Made by a program: the position numbers and the translations under genes
The notes under the pieces: generated by a model
What the model saw: only the letters and a program-made list of their open reading frames with translations
What the model was told of the DNA's origin: nothing
The model's database searches: none
Shown here: piece by piece, positions 45,695-56,294 of the stretch
How the letters are laid out: every line of letters starts with the position of its first letter
Position numbering within the stretch: position 1 is the first letter of the stretch
Origin: Rhodospirillaceae bacterium
GTDB taxonomy: Bacteria > Pseudomonadota > Alphaproteobacteria > GCA-2731375
Length of the DNA stretch: 64,000 nucleotides
Reading direction: 5' to 3'
NCBI GenBank assembly: GCA_018660265.1
Contig: JABJKS010000089.1
Location: 1-64,000, forward strand

Positions 45695-48478
45695 ATGGCT
45701 ATTCTCGGCGGCATCGCAAAGCGCTTTTTTGGCTCCTCCAATGATCGTGTTCTCAAGTATCTGGATCAACCAGTCGACAGGATCAATGCGTTTGAAGCCA
45801 ATATGGAAGCCCTCTCGGACGACGAATTGCGCGGCAAGACGGATGAATTCCGCCAACGCCTCAGCGCCGGGGAAAGCCTGGACGACATCATGGAAGAGGC
45901 CTTTGCCACTGTGCGGGAGGCCGCCAAACGCAGCCTGGGGCAGCGGCATTTCGATGCACAGTTGATGGGCGGCATGGTGCTGCACCAAGGCAAAATCGCG
46001 GAAATGCGTACGGGCGAAGGTAAAACCCTGGTCGCCACCCTGCCCGTCTACCTCCACGCATTGGAGGGCAAGGGCGCCCATGTGGTTACCGTGAACGATT
46101 ATCTGGCCAGCCGGGATGCCGGTTGGATGGGCGTGGTCTACGAAAAGCTGGGGCTGACCACAGGCTGTATCGTGCATGGCCTTGACGATGACGAGCGCCG
46201 CGCCGCCTATGCCTGCGATGTCACCTATGGCACCAACAACGAATTCGGCTTTGACTATCTGCGCGACAATATGAAGTTTGAGCGCCCGGCCATGGTGCAG
46301 CGGGAATTCAACTTCGCCATCGTCGATGAAGTGGACTCAATCCTGATCGACGAAGCCCGGACACCGCTGATTATTTCGGGCCAGGCGGAAAATTCCTCCA
46401 CCCTGTACACGACCGTCGATAAATTGATGCCGCTGCTGGCGGAAAGCGACTACGAAAAGGATGAAAAGGCCCGCACCGTGAATTTCACCGACGACGGTGC
46501 CGAAACCATCGAAAATTTATTGCGCGAGGCGGACCTGTTAAAGGGTGATCACCTATATGACATGGAAAATGTCACCATCGTGCATCATATCAACCAGGCC
46601 CTGCGCGCGCATCAGATGTTCCAGCGCGACGTGGACTATATGGTGAAAGACGACAAGATCGTCATCATCGATGAATTTACCGGCCGTGCCATGGAAGGCC
46701 GGCGTTATTCCGAAGGCCTGCATCAAGCTTTGGAAGCCAAGGAAGAGGTTGAGATCCAGCCTGAGAACCAGACCCTGGCCTCCATCACCTTTCAGAATTA
46801 TTTCCGGCTATACCCCACGCTGGCCGGTATGACAGGTACGGCCATGACCGAAGCTGGCGAGTTCCTGGAAATTTACAAGCTGGCCGTGGTGGAGATACCA
46901 ACCCATCTGGACATGGTCCGTGATGATATGGACGATGAAGTCTATCGCACCGAAGAAGAGAAATTTGCCGCCATTGCGGAATTGATCGGCGAATGCCAGA
47001 AAAGCGGCCAGCCGGCCCTGGTCGGCACCGTATCTATCGAAAAATCAGAAATCCTATCGGACCTGCTGACCAAGAAAAAGATCAAACATAATGTCCTGAA
47101 CGCCCGTCATCATGAGCAGGAGGCGCATATTATCGGGCAAGCGGGACGTGTTGGTGCCTTAACCATCGCCACCAACATGGCGGGCCGGGGCACGGATATT
47201 CAGCTCGGCGGCAACCTGGAAATGCGCCTGGATCTGGAAGCCACGGATGCCGAGGGTCATGTTGATGCCGCCAAGGCGGTCGCGATTGAAGCGGAAGTTG
47301 AGGCGGAAAAGGCCAAGGTTCTGGCTGCGGGTGGATTGTTCATCATGGGGACGGAGCGTCATGAGAGCCGACGCATCGATAACCAGTTGCGTGGCCGCGC
47401 GGGTCGCCAGGGTGATCCCGGTGCCTCAAAATTCTTCCTCTCGCTTGAAGATGATCTGATGCGCATTTTCGGTTCCGAACGAATGGACGGCATGCTGCGC
47501 AAACTGGGCCTGGAAGAGGGTGAGGCGATCATTCACCCCTGGGTCAACAAGGCCCTGGAAAAAGCCCAGGAAAAGGTCGAAGCGCGAAACTTTGACCTGC
47601 GCAAAAACCTGCTGAAATACGACGACGTGATGAACGACCAGCGCAAGGTCATCTATGAACAGCGGCTGGAGCTGATGGATGCAGAGGACGTGGCGGAAAC
47701 CGTCACGGATATGCGCCGGGAAGTGGTCGAAGGTCTGGTCGCCAACCACATTCCGGCCAAAGCCTATGCGGAGCAATGGGACGCCGAGGGCTTGGCGTTG
47801 GAAACGTTCGAGATTTTCGGCCTGGAACTGCCGATCCCTGATTGGTGTGCCGAGGAAGGCATCGCGGATGAAGAGATTCGCAAACGCATCTCTGACACCG
47901 CCGACCGGCGGATGGCTGAAAAGGCCGCCAACTATGGCCCCGACGTTATGCGCATGGTGGAAAAAGGCCTTTTATTGCAATTGCTGGATCAGGCCTGGAA
48001 AGAGCATCTGTTGACCCTGGACCATCTGCGTGGCGGCATCGTCCTGCGCGCCTATGGCCAGCGGGACCCGTTGAACGAATACAAGACGGAAGCCTTCACC
48101 CTGTTCGAAACCATGTTGTCGGATCTGCGCTATACCACGACCAGGGTCCTGGCCCATATTGAGCTGCAGGCAGATCCGAACGATGGCTTTATCTCGACCC
48201 AATCGGCGACGCCGATGATGTTGGAAGAACAGCATCTTGATCCCCTGACCGGCATGAACGAAATGGAAGAAGACGAGATGGCCATGGCGGGTGGCGGTGC
48301 CATTAATGGTAGCGGCAGCAATGGTGCTAATGGCGCAGCCGCCGCGCAACCGGCCCGCAGCCGCCAGGCCGCGCCAACCCTGGACCCGGACAATCCCGCG
48401 ACCTGGGGCAAGGTGCCGCGCAATTCAGCCTGCCCTTGCGGATCCGGCAAAAAATACAAACACTGCCATGCGAATTAG
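45695..48478 (+). CDS. secA: Preprotein translocase ATPase SecA
   Basis: 927 residues, a full-length SecA. The motor of the Sec pathway drives unfolded preproteins through SecYEG with ATP. Visible motifs: Walker [28 protein letters not shown]-type [12 protein letters not shown], preprotein-binding segment, and motif VI region [29 protein letters not shown]. The C-terminal zinc motif is complete (Cys913, Cys915, Cys924, His925), binding SecB and lipids. A glycine/asparagine/alanine-rich linker precedes it. The ATG fits homologues; the ribosome site is weak. Confidence 0.98.
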   Translation: MAILGGIAKRFFGSSNDRVLKYLDQPVDRINAFEANMEALSDDELRGKTDEFRQRLSAGESLDDIMEEAFATVREAAKRSLGQRHFDAQLMGGMVLHQGKIAEMRTGEGKTLVATLPVYLHALEGKGAHVVTVNDYLASRDAGWMGVVYEKLGLTTGCIVHGLDDDERRAAYACDVTYGTNNEFGFDYLRDNMKFERPAMVQREFNFAIVDEVDSILIDEARTPLIISGQAENSSTLYTTVDKLMPLLAESDYEKDEKARTVNFTDDGAETIENLLREADLLKGDHLYDMENVTIVHHINQALRAHQMFQRDVDYMVKDDKIVIIDEFTGRAMEGRRYSEGLHQALEAKEEVEIQPENQTLASITFQNYFRLYPTLAGMTGTAMTEAGEFLEIYKLAVVEIPTHLDMVRDDMDDEVYRTEEEKFAAIAELIGECQKSGQPALVGTVSIEKSEILSDLLTKKKIKHNVLNARHHEQEAHIIGQAGRVGALTIATNMAGRGTDIQLGGNLEMRLDLEATDAEGHVDAAKAVAIEAEVEAEKAKVLAAGGLFIMGTERHESRRIDNQLRGRAGRQGDPGASKFFLSLEDDLMRIFGSERMDGMLRKLGLEEGEAIIHPWVNKALEKAQEKVEARNFDLRKNLLKYDDVMNDQRKVIYEQRLELMDAEDVAETVTDMRREVVEGLVANHIPAKAYAEQWDAEGLALETFEIFGLELPIPDWCAEEGIADEEIRKRISDTADRRMAEKAANYGPDVMRMVEKGLLLQLLDQAWKEHLLTLDHLRGGIVLRAYGQRDPLNEYKTEAFTLFETMLSDLRYTTTRVLAHIELQADPNDGFISTQSATPMMLEEQHLDPLTGMNEMEEDEMAMAGGGAINGSGSNGANGAAAAQPARSRQAAPTLDPDNPATWGKVPRNSACPCGSGKKYKHCHAN

Positions 48479-48540
48479 GGCAAATTAGGGCGAATTCGGC
48501 CTGTCTCCGCCACAGAAACCGCCGTAGAATCCAACTTGCA

Positions 48541-49431
48541 ATGGACACCATCCGCCTTGGGGCTGTAACGATCGACCGGATCGTCGAAACTGAAGGCCTG
48601 GGCTTTTACCCCGGCTTTCTGTTTCCCCAGGCTGATCTGGAGGCTCTGCACGACGAAGCCCACTGGTTGGCACCTCAATTCTTCGATCCCGGCTCCGGTC
48701 GGTTGCGACAATCCTTGCACGGTTTCCTTATTCGCACACCGCGCCATACGGTTTTGCTTGATACCTGCGTTGGTAACGATAAGCCGCGCCCATCGTCCCG
48801 CGCCTGGCATATGCAGGATCTGCCGTGGCTGGAAACTTTGCAAAAAGCAGGTGCCCGGCCAGAGGCCATAGACGTGGTTCTTTGCACCCATCTGCATGTG
48901 GACCATGTAGGTTGGAACACGCGCCTGCAGAATAGCCGATGGGTACCAACCTTTCCCAACGCGCGATATTTGTTTCACCGCACCGAATACGCCTATTGGG
49001 AGGCAACGCGGGAAATGGACCCAAGCATCGGCTACGGCCGCACGGAAAACAGCTTTGAAGACAGCATCCTACCGGTGGAAGAGGCGGGCTTGGTGGAGCT
49101 TGTCGATGACGGATATCGGATTGATGAATTTCTCACCGTTACTTTGATGGCCGGGCACTCGCCGGGGCATATTGTGCTGAATGTGCATGGGGAAGACGGC
49201 ACAGTGCGGGGCATATTTACGGGCGATATTCTGCATCACCCCATTCAGTGCGCCTATCCCAACTGGAACAGCCGTTATTGCCTGGACGCCGAAGCCGCAC
49301 GACGTAGCCGCAATGGTTTAGTGGACCAATGCGTGGACGCGGACCGACTGATTTTCCCCACCCATTTCGCAGCCCCCACCGCCGGTCGTATTACCTCCGC
49401 CGGCACACGGGCACGTTTTTCGCCGGAATAA
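48541..49431 (+). CDS. Metallo-beta-lactamase-fold hydrolase
   Basis: 296 residues from MDTIRLGAVTIDRIVE; upstream starts would overlap the secA end and add non-family sequence. The metal-binding HxHxDH is CTHLHVDHVGWN, the later ligands are in LMAGHSPGHIVL and FTGDILHHPIQ. The overall layout (RIVETEGLGFYPGFLFP start) resembles quorum-quenching lactonase/AttM-like and related MBL hydrolases, so the substrate could be a lactone or ester. It is convergent with the RND permease gene, only 4 bp apart. Confidence 0.88.
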   Translation: MDTIRLGAVTIDRIVETEGLGFYPGFLFPQADLEALHDEAHWLAPQFFDPGSGRLRQSLHGFLIRTPRHTVLLDTCVGNDKPRPSSRAWHMQDLPWLETLQKAGARPEAIDVVLCTHLHVDHVGWNTRLQNSRWVPTFPNARYLFHRTEYAYWEATREMDPSIGYGRTENSFEDSILPVEEAGLVELVDDGYRIDEFLTVTLMAGHSPGHIVLNVHGEDGTVRGIFTGDILHHPIQCAYPNWNSRYCLDAEAARRSRNGLVDQCVDADRLIFPTHFAAPTAGRITSAGTRARFSPE

Positions 49432-49435
49432 CTCT

Positions 49436-52400
49436 CTATTCCGCCGCCTGTGCCACATCCGGCATTTTCGCGGCCCGGCGACGGGCAAAGTAGGCCGAAG
49501 TGCGGGCACCCAGCGCCAATAGGGAGGGCGTTACGAACAGGGTCAGGATCGTAGCGAAACTTAAGCCAAAGGCCACCGCCGTGGACAATTGCACCCACCA
49601 TTGGGTGGACGGCGCGCCAACGGCGATATCCCGGGTGAAAAAATCAATATTGGTCTGAAACACCATGGGCAGCAGGCCAAAGATCGTCGTGATCGTGGTC
49701 AACATCACAGGGCGCAAACGCTGTGTGCCCGTGCGCACCACCGCCTCCATGGGGTCCATCCCCGACTTCACCAATCGGGCGTAGGTATCGATCAAGACAA
49801 TATTATTGTTCACCACGATACCGGCCAGGGCGATGACACCGATGCCCGTCATCACGATGCCAAATGATTGCCCAGTGATGATCAACCCGGCCATCACACC
49901 GACCGTTGACATGATCACCGCCGTCAGGATCAACAGCGCATGATAAAAGCTGTTGAACTGGGTAATCAGAATAATGGCCATAACGAACAGGGCCACACCG
50001 AAAGCTTTCTTCAGGAATTCGGCTGCTTCTTTTTGATCGCGATCGGCCCCACGAAAACGAATATCGACCTCCCGATCGAAGGTGTTTTCCGCCATCCAGG
50101 CACGGATTTCCTTGACCTTGTTATCGGGCAGCAAGCCCTCAGCCACGCTGGCCTGCACCTTAATTACCCGTTGTCCGTCGCTGCGTCTCAACAGGCCGGA
50201 ACGTTGCTGGGGAGAGCGATCAACGAAGTTTGAAATCGGCACCTGGCCATGGCTGGTTTGCACCCGCAACAAATCCAGCTGATCAATATTACGGTATTGA
50301 TCGGGGAAGCGAATTCGAATCTCCACCTCTTCATCCGCATCATCGGGGCGGTATTCACCAACCTTAATACCGTTGGTGACAAGTTGGACCACCTTGCCCA
50401 CGGTCAGAATATCGGCGTTGAAGCGGCCCGCCTGGGCCCGGTCGACCTGGACCTGCCATTCGATACCCGGCAGGGCACGGCTGTCTTCAACATCCAACAG
50501 GCCATCAATGGCTTCAAGCTTTTCACGGAACCGGGCAACCAGCGGTTCCAACTTCTCGGGGAAGCGGGAACGAAATTCGATCTGGATATCCTTGCCCGTG
50601 GGCGGGCCCACATCCGGCTCTCGCGGTTCAACCCAAACGCCTGCCAAATGGGCCGTCCGCTGACGGACATCCGCCATCAATTGCGCCGAAGTCGGGCGTT
50701 TATCCCAATCGGCGAATTCAACAAAGATCGTGCCAATGACATCCTGGGCCTGATCCTCACCGCGCGCGGAACCACCCGTACGGGCGTAAATGGTGCGGAT
50801 ACCGGGCAGAGTCATCAACTGGGCCTCAACCTCGCGGACGAGGACGTCTTTTTCCTTGGTCGACATGTTGCCACGGGCGTGAACGTGGATCAGACTTTGT
50901 TCCGGCTCAACATTGGGGAAGAATTCCACCCCCTTGCCCTGGGACCAATAGGCCGTCTGTACTCCAACCAAGATAACGATTGCCGCAAGCAAAACCAAAA
51001 TGGGCCGGCGGATCAGAAACCATAACGTACGGGCATAAAGTCCGGTCATACCGGGCAATTGGCGGACATCGCCGCCTTCGGATACGGCCAAGGCGGCGAG
51101 AACCTCCTTGTTGGCAGAGCCCGCCTTGCCGATCAAACCACCCAAAGTCGGGACGAAAATCAAAGCCATCAGCAACGAGCCGCTCAGGGTCATCACAAGA
51201 GTGATGGGCAGAAATTTCATGAATTCGCCGACCACGCCGGGCCAGAATATCAGCGGCATAAAGGCTGCCAAAGTTGTCGCGGTGGAGGCGATGATGGGCC
51301 AGGCCATGCGCTGTGCGGCCAGGATATAGGCCTCCTTGCGATGCAACCCCTCGGCCAGTTTCCGGTCGGCATATTCGGTTACGACGATAGCCCCGTCCAC
51401 CAGCATCCCCACGGCCAGGATCAAGGCAAACAGAACCACGATATTGACTGTCAAGCCCATGGCATCCAGCACCAGTATACCGAACAGGAACGAGGCGGGA
51501 ATGGCCAATCCGACTAATCCGGCCGTGCGCAAACCGAGGGCGGCAACAACAACGATCATCACCAACAGAATAGCACTGAGGACATTGTTCTGCAGATCAT
51601 CCAGCATGCGGCGGATGTTACGGGATTCATCTTGTATGAAATTTACCTGCACGCCCACGGGCCAGCTTTTTGCCCGCTCGTTCACCAGAGCGCGGACCTG
51701 ATCAATGGTCTCGATCACATTCTCGCCCAAACGTTTTTTGATCTCCAACGTCACACCGGGTTGGCCGTTGATGCGGGCATATGATGTGGCATCGCGAAAG
51801 GTGCGGCGCACAGTCGTGATATCGGCCAAGGTAATAACCCCGTCACCGACCGCTTTGATGGGCAGATCCAGAACGTCCTTGGCGGTTTCAAACAGACCCG
51901 GCACCTTGATGGCAAACCGGCCCTTGCCCGTATCCATGGCACCGGCTGCAATTAATTGGTTGTTCCGGGTCACGGCCAGAACCAGTTCTTCCTGGCTGAT
52001 ATTGTAGGTTTCCAAACGTACGGGATCGACCAGAACTTCCAGCATCTCCTTCCGCTCACCGGCGATGTCGGCCTCCAGCACACCGGGCATGGCCTCCAAC
52101 TCGTCCTGCAGGTTACGGGCCAGGCGCAGCAACGTCCTCTCGGGCACATCACCGGCCAGGGTGACGACCAAAACCGGGAACAGGCCGACGTTGACTTCAT
52201 GGGCGGTAGGCTCGTCAGTTTCATCGGGCAAATCGGGCTTAACCAGATCAATGGCCTGGCGCACTTCGCGCATGGCCAGATCCACGTCAAAGCCGGCATC
52301 GAACTCCAACAACACCGAGGCGTTTGAGGTCTCGGCCCGGCTGCGCATTTCCTTGATACCTTCGATGGAGCGTAATTCCTGCTCCATGGGGCGGACCAAC

Positions 52401-52588
52401 AAGCGTTCGGCATCTTCCGGCGAGATGCCGTCATGATGCATGGAGACATAGACGATTGGGATATTGATATCCGGCTTGGATTCCTTTGGGATCGTCAGGT
52501 AAGAGACCAGACCCGCGATCAGCACCAAAACCAGAATGGAAAGGACGGAACGGGAATGGTGGACGGCGGCCGCAATTATGTTGTTCAT
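49436..52588 (-). CDS. RND efflux transporter permease (AcrB/HAE1-type)
   Basis: 1050 residues, full length for an RND permease with twelve membrane helices and two large periplasmic loops. The N-terminal helix (SVLSILVLVLIAGLVSYLTI) is followed by KESKPDINIPIVYV, and helix 4 has GMLVDGAIVVTEYADRKLAEG with the conserved Asp used in proton relay. A second set of family motifs (IALAGIVVNNNIVLIDTYARL, RPVMLTTITTIFGLLPMVF) lies in the C-terminal half. It exports drugs, solvents or lipids with the adaptor encoded next to it. It overlaps the adaptor gene by 4 bp. No outer-membrane channel gene is nearby. Confidence 0.93.
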   Translation of the reverse strand: MNNIIAAAVHHSRSVLSILVLVLIAGLVSYLTIPKESKPDINIPIVYVSMHHDGISPEDAERLLVRPMEQELRSIEGIKEMRSRAETSNASVLLEFDAGFDVDLAMREVRQAIDLVKPDLPDETDEPTAHEVNVGLFPVLVVTLAGDVPERTLLRLARNLQDELEAMPGVLEADIAGERKEMLEVLVDPVRLETYNISQEELVLAVTRNNQLIAAGAMDTGKGRFAIKVPGLFETAKDVLDLPIKAVGDGVITLADITTVRRTFRDATSYARINGQPGVTLEIKKRLGENVIETIDQVRALVNERAKSWPVGVQVNFIQDESRNIRRMLDDLQNNVLSAILLVMIVVVAALGLRTAGLVGLAIPASFLFGILVLDAMGLTVNIVVLFALILAVGMLVDGAIVVTEYADRKLAEGLHRKEAYILAAQRMAWPIIASTATTLAAFMPLIFWPGVVGEFMKFLPITLVMTLSGSLLMALIFVPTLGGLIGKAGSANKEVLAALAVSEGGDVRQLPGMTGLYARTLWFLIRRPILVLLAAIVILVGVQTAYWSQGKGVEFFPNVEPEQSLIHVHARGNMSTKEKDVLVREVEAQLMTLPGIRTIYARTGGSARGEDQAQDVIGTIFVEFADWDKRPTSAQLMADVRQRTAHLAGVWVEPREPDVGPPTGKDIQIEFRSRFPEKLEPLVARFREKLEAIDGLLDVEDSRALPGIEWQVQVDRAQAGRFNADILTVGKVVQLVTNGIKVGEYRPDDADEEVEIRIRFPDQYRNIDQLDLLRVQTSHGQVPISNFVDRSPQQRSGLLRRSDGQRVIKVQASVAEGLLPDNKVKEIRAWMAENTFDREVDIRFRGADRDQKEAAEFLKKAFGVALFVMAIILITQFNSFYHALLILTAVIMSTVGVMAGLIITGQSFGIVMTGIGVIALAGIVVNNNIVLIDTYARLVKSGMDPMEAVVRTGTQRLRPVMLTTITTIFGLLPMVFQTNIDFFTRDIAVGAPSTQWWVQLSTAVAFGLSFATILTLFVTPSLLALGARTSAYFARRRAAKMPDVAQAAE

Positions 52589-53730
52589 GATGCCGGTGCC
52601 CCACCGGTATTCTTCCCAGCCTTCGAGCCAGATTGCTCGCCTGCAGCGCCTGAAACCCGCACTTCATCGCCCTGGCGGACGAATTCCTGGCCAACCACGA
52701 TCAGCTCTACAGAGGCGGGCAGTCCGGCAACCCAGACGCCGTCCTTGACACTATCAACGATTTCAACCGGATAGAAATCGACCCTGCCGCCGGCACCGAC
52801 ACAGCGAACACCAACCACGCCTTCGTTGTTCAAGGTCAGGACAGCAGGGGTGATCAAATGCGCCGCCACCTGTTCGGTCGGGAAATGCAGCTCGGCCGAG
52901 ACCCCATCACGCAACTGGCCATCCGGGTTCGGCACCAATAATTCCACACGAAAGGTACGCGTGGCTTCATCTGCCGTGGCGGCAATATAACGAATATGCC
53001 CCTCAACCTCCTGCCCGGTGACAAGGCTGGCGCGGCCTTTCTTTTTAGTCCGCAGGCGGCCCACTTCATTTTCGCTGATCTGTGCGACGATCAGATACGG
53101 ATCCTCATCAACGAGCATGGCAATTGCGGTACCATCCTTGACATAGGCCCCCAGCTCCACCGGACGGGCATCAACAACCGCATCAAATGGCGCGCGGATG
53201 ATCGTGCGGGAAATGGAGACCTGCATTTGTTTAACCATGGCACGGGCCCCATCCAGTTTTGCCTGAGAGGCGGCAAACTGGGTTTCCGCGCGATAGCCTT
53301 TGCTGCGCAGTTTTTTCGCCGCCTGGAATTCAACTTCCCGCTGGCGGACCAAAGCTTCCGCCTCTGCCATATGGGCGTTGCGGTCGGCCACATCGATACG
53401 GACCAGAACATCACCACGGCGAACCCGGCTACCTTTCTTGACGACGACTTCCGTGATCCGCCCCTTGATTTCGGACTTCACTGTCAGCTTGCGCTTGGCC
53501 TCCGTATGGCCCCGCGCCGTAATCTCACGCCAATGTTCCTGTGCATTGGAGGATTGGGTGCGAACAGCCGTCAGGGCGGCCACGCCCTGCTCTGCCCTGT
53601 TGTCGGCCACGGATGGCGCCTGTTGCGCGGGTGTTTTGCCATTAACCTCGCCGCCACCGAATTCGCCGCTTAAGATCCAGCCTGCTGCTATAACAGCGAT
53701 GGCGACGGCAAGAATATATGATTTTCGCAT
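52585..53730 (-). CDS. RND efflux periplasmic adaptor (MFP) subunit
   Basis: 381 residues. N-terminal anchor helix (ILAVAIAVIAAGWIL), then the lipoyl/hairpin region KSEIKGRITEVVVKKGSRVRRGDVLVRID, a coiled-coil helical hairpin, TIIRAPFDAVVDARPVELGAYV and a beta-barrel with DGVSAELHFPTEQV. Membrane fusion protein family; it links the permease to an outer-membrane channel. The C-terminal 30 residues are low-complexity. It is probably co-transcribed with the permease and under the PadR-type regulator upstream. Confidence 0.91.
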   Translation of the reverse strand: MRKSYILAVAIAVIAAGWILSGEFGGGEVNGKTPAQQAPSVADNRAEQGVAALTAVRTQSSNAQEHWREITARGHTEAKRKLTVKSEIKGRITEVVVKKGSRVRRGDVLVRIDVADRNAHMAEAEALVRQREVEFQAAKKLRSKGYRAETQFAASQAKLDGARAMVKQMQVSISRTIIRAPFDAVVDARPVELGAYVKDGTAIAMLVDEDPYLIVAQISENEVGRLRTKKKGRASLVTGQEVEGHIRYIAATADEATRTFRVELLVPNPDGQLRDGVSAELHFPTEQVAAHLITPAVLTLNNEGVVGVRCVGAGGRVDFYPVEIVDSVKDGVWVAGLPASVELIVVGQEFVRQGDEVRVSGAAGEQSGSKAGKNTGGAPAS

Positions 53731-53778
53731 GACATTATTCCAACGAGTTGCTGATTAGGATCTGCTGAGACCTTGGGA

Positions 53779-54333
53779 TTATTCGCCCGAAGCCGCCCGG
53801 TCGCTTCCGACCTGGGCCAACAAGGCTTCGCTTTCCACCAAATAACGGTTTTCTTCCAGATAGTTCGCCGCAGCTTCATATAAGGCGCGGCCATAACCAG
53901 CGACGAAACGTTGCGCCGCCGTGCCGCCGCATTCCTTATCGGTCAATTCGGCGACATGGGTACGATGTTCATCAATACGCCGGTCGATCATTTCGCCAAC
54001 GGTTCCCGCAGGCAGCAAATCGGCAAAACACATGGCAACCAGAAATTCAGAGCGCACCCGGTCCCGCCCCGGCAGATTGTTCAGCTCGGTAACAAGGGTC
54101 AGACGGCCATCAACGGTGAGGCTGTAAACTTTCTTGTCCGGACGTTTGGCCTGGGCTTCGGTTTCGCAATGGACCAGCCCTTCGTCCTGCAAACGGCTGA
54201 GGGCAGGATAAATCGACCCGAACGAGGCATCATAAAAATGGCTGAAAACATCTTCGAGGCGTTTCTTGATTTCGTAGCCAGAGGCATCGCCCAAGCTCAA
54301 GACACCCAAACACAATGTACGTACATCCATCAC
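53779..54333 (-). CDS. PadR family transcriptional regulator
   Basis: 184 residues. PadR winged helix: LCLGVLSLGDASGYEIKKRLEDVFSHFYDASFGSIYPALSRLQDEGLVHCE, then KVYSLTVDGR, and a helical dimerisation/ligand domain. PadR proteins often repress divergent or downstream efflux genes; the RND pump genes begin 48 bp downstream on the same strand. The second codon is also ATG (54330). A palindrome ATGTACGTACAT overlaps the first codons. Confidence 0.88.
   Translation of the reverse strand: MMDVRTLCLGVLSLGDASGYEIKKRLEDVFSHFYDASFGSIYPALSRLQDEGLVHCETEAQAKRPDKKVYSLTVDGRLTLVTELNNLPGRDRVRSEFLVAMCFADLLPAGTVGEMIDRRIDEHRTHVAELTDKECGGTAAQRFVAGYGRALYEAAANYLEENRYLVESEALLAQVGSDRAASGE
54315..54326. promoter_or_regulatory. 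ATGT...ACAT palindrome at the padR start
   Basis: A perfect 12-bp palindrome, ATGTACGTACAT, inside codons 3-7 of the regulator gene. PadR operators often contain ATGT and ACAT half-sites, so it could be an autoregulatory site. As coding sequence it could also be chance. Confidence 0.25.
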
Positions 54334-54458
54334 ATACCAACCTCTTCACTAACATCAAACCTACATATAGCAATTCGATATATTAATGTAAAGAGTACGT
54401 GACAAATATATTTTTACTCAGGCCAAAACCTGGCTGTTTCCGGCAAATTCTTGGCGCT

Positions 54459-55403
54459 TCAGGCCGCGCTGGTCATATCGTCCCTATCGCCCGCAGCAGC
54501 CAATTCCCGCCCCAAGAATGCGGCGACACTGGACAGACCCCGGCGGGCCTCGGGCGCCATCCGCCCCTCCGCCTCGGGATTATAGTTCGTGTTGGTATTG
54601 ATATCGTAGGTCAACGCGCGGTCGGATCCATCGACGATAAACTCGATCCCGGCAATCTGGATGTGATTGGCGGCCAGGAAATCTTCATAAGCCTTGATCA
54701 GGGGCGAGGCAAAGCCCTCGATGATCTGGAACATCGGCCCCTGGTCAGAATTTATGGCGCAGGCCTCGGCCGGGCATAGCTGAAAGCCGTCGGAGGTATC
54801 GACCCGCACCGCGTAGAGAAATTCGCCGCCGACGAATTCCACCCTAGTTATGAAAGGCAACGGCGCCTGAATATATTCCTGCATCAACCACAGGCCATCC
54901 ACCGGTGCTTCATAATCCGGGCCATCAAACCACAGGTTCAGAGCTTCAACATCATCGTGGAGGTGAACCCCAAGGCCTTTGCCGCCTCGATTATGTTTCG
55001 AGATAAAGGGGCCGTCGAAGCTTTTGGCTGCTTCAATCATGGCAACCCGGCCCAGGGCCGGGCAAGTGCGCGGGGTCGCAATACCCGCGGCCTGAAGCGC
55101 TGCATATTGGGCGATTTTGGATAGTTCAAGGCGGATGGCCCGACTGCCGTTGATGACGGGACGGCCATGGCTTTCCAACCATTGAATGACCCCGTCAGCA
55201 TATTCCGGGGCAAAGCGATGATCCCTGCTATGGGCAGAGGCGCTCATCCGGGAATAGTACACACCCTTTGGCGGGCTTGCCGACAGGTCGAAATGACCCA
55301 GAGACAGATCCCACAATTGATAGGGCAATTTCAGTTGCGCCAGCTCCCCTACCAGAGGCGCTGTCCATTCATCGTTCTCGAACAGAATATGGATTTTACT
55401 CAT
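54459..55403 (-). CDS. RimK-like ATP-grasp ligase
   Basis: 314 residues with an ATP-grasp fold: DGPFISKHNRGGKGLGVHLHDD (the nucleotide-binding loop), LWLMQEYIQAPLPFITRVEFV and FIVDGSDRALTYDINTNTNYNPEAEGRM with the metal-binding Asp/Asn pair. The N-terminal region RMSASAHSRDHRFAPEYADGVIQWLESHGRPVINGSRAIRLELSK is typical of RimK/alpha-L-glutamate ligase-like enzymes, which join amino acids or related carboxylates to amines. The substrate is unknown. It stands 8 bp downstream of an SDR gene on the same strand. Confidence 0.85.
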   Translation of the reverse strand: MSKIHILFENDEWTAPLVGELAQLKLPYQLWDLSLGHFDLSASPPKGVYYSRMSASAHSRDHRFAPEYADGVIQWLESHGRPVINGSRAIRLELSKIAQYAALQAAGIATPRTCPALGRVAMIEAAKSFDGPFISKHNRGGKGLGVHLHDDVEALNLWFDGPDYEAPVDGLWLMQEYIQAPLPFITRVEFVGGEFLYAVRVDTSDGFQLCPAEACAINSDQGPMFQIIEGFASPLIKAYEDFLAANHIQIAGIEFIVDGSDRALTYDINTNTNYNPEAEGRMAPEARRGLSSVAAFLGRELAAAGDRDDMTSAA

Positions 55404-55411
55404 TATCTCGC

Positions 55412-56212
55412 CTAACCGACCCGAACAGATGAACCGCCATCGACGGGCAACGACACGCCGGTGATAAAGCCAGCCTCGTCGGAAGCCAGAAACAACGCGG
55501 CATTGGCCACATCCCAGGCGGTGCCCATCTTTTTGCCCAAAGGCACCTGGGCATCACGCATGGCAGCGACATCCGCTCTGGATTTGCCCAAAGTCTTGGC
55601 CCGGGTGTCAACCGCCATGGGGGTATCCATCAGGCCCGGCAGAATGACATTGGCGCGAATGCCATAGCTGGCGTTCATGATGGCCAACTGTTCCGTCATG
55701 GCGACGACGGCGGCCTTCGTGGTCTTGTAGGCGACCAGTGGATAGACGGACCAGGCGGCCAGAGACGAGATGTTGATGATCGCGCCGCTGCCCTGTTCCC
55801 GCATGCTGGGCAAGGCATGTTTGCAGGTCAGGACCATGCCGCGCAGGTTGACCGCGACACAATGATCAAACGCCTCCACCGTGATCTCGGTAATCTCCGC
55901 ATCATTGCCGGCGATGGAAATGCCGACGTTGTTGTGCAGGATGTCCAGACGGCCATGCTGGCCCAGACATTCATCAACTGCAGCCTTCACCGCGGCTTCA
56001 TCCTTGACGTCAGCCGCCAGCGCCATGGCCTGCCCGCCCTCGTCCCGGATCATTGCCGCCGTATCCTCGGCCGAAGCCAAATCCCGATCGACGGAGACCA
56101 CCTTGGCACCATGGCGGGCAAAAGTGATTGCAGTCGCCCGGCCATTACCCATGGTCTCGCCCGGGCTTTGCCCGGCACCGACCACCATTGCAACTCGATC
56201 CTGTAAACGCAT
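55412..56212 (-). CDS. SDR family oxidoreductase with modified cofactor loop
   Basis: 266 residues from MRLQDRVAMVVGAG, the second of two adjacent ATGs and at better distance from GGGGAGG. Classical SDR: YKTTK catalytic Tyr/Lys, Ser in INISSLAAWS, and LHNNVG in place of NNAG. The glycine loop is extended and reads GAGQSPGETMGNGRA instead of TGxxxGxG. It likely acts on a secondary alcohol or ketone. It diverges from the SMP-30 gene. Confidence 0.85.
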   Translation of the reverse strand: MRLQDRVAMVVGAGQSPGETMGNGRATAITFARHGAKVVSVDRDLASAEDTAAMIRDEGGQAMALAADVKDEAAVKAAVDECLGQHGRLDILHNNVGISIAGNDAEITEITVEAFDHCVAVNLRGMVLTCKHALPSMREQGSGAIINISSLAAWSVYPLVAYKTTKAAVVAMTEQLAIMNASYGIRANVILPGLMDTPMAVDTRAKTLGKSRADVAAMRDAQVPLGKKMGTAWDVANAALFLASDEAGFITGVSLPVDGGSSVRVG

Positions 56213-56253
56213 CATCGCCTCCCCGGCTTCTTTCAACTATCATTCTGGGCAAT

Positions 56254-56278
56254 CACTATAGAACAACCACTATAGAAC
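56254..56278. promoter_or_regulatory. Tandem 11-bp repeats in the divergent control region
   Basis: CACTATAGAAC occurs twice (56254-56264 and 56268-56278) with 3 bases between, a 14-bp period. It is between an SDR and an SMP-30 gene, close to the latter's start. It may be a regulator-binding site or a small duplication. Confidence 0.35.
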
Positions 56279-56294
56279 TATGGAAGGATTTACC

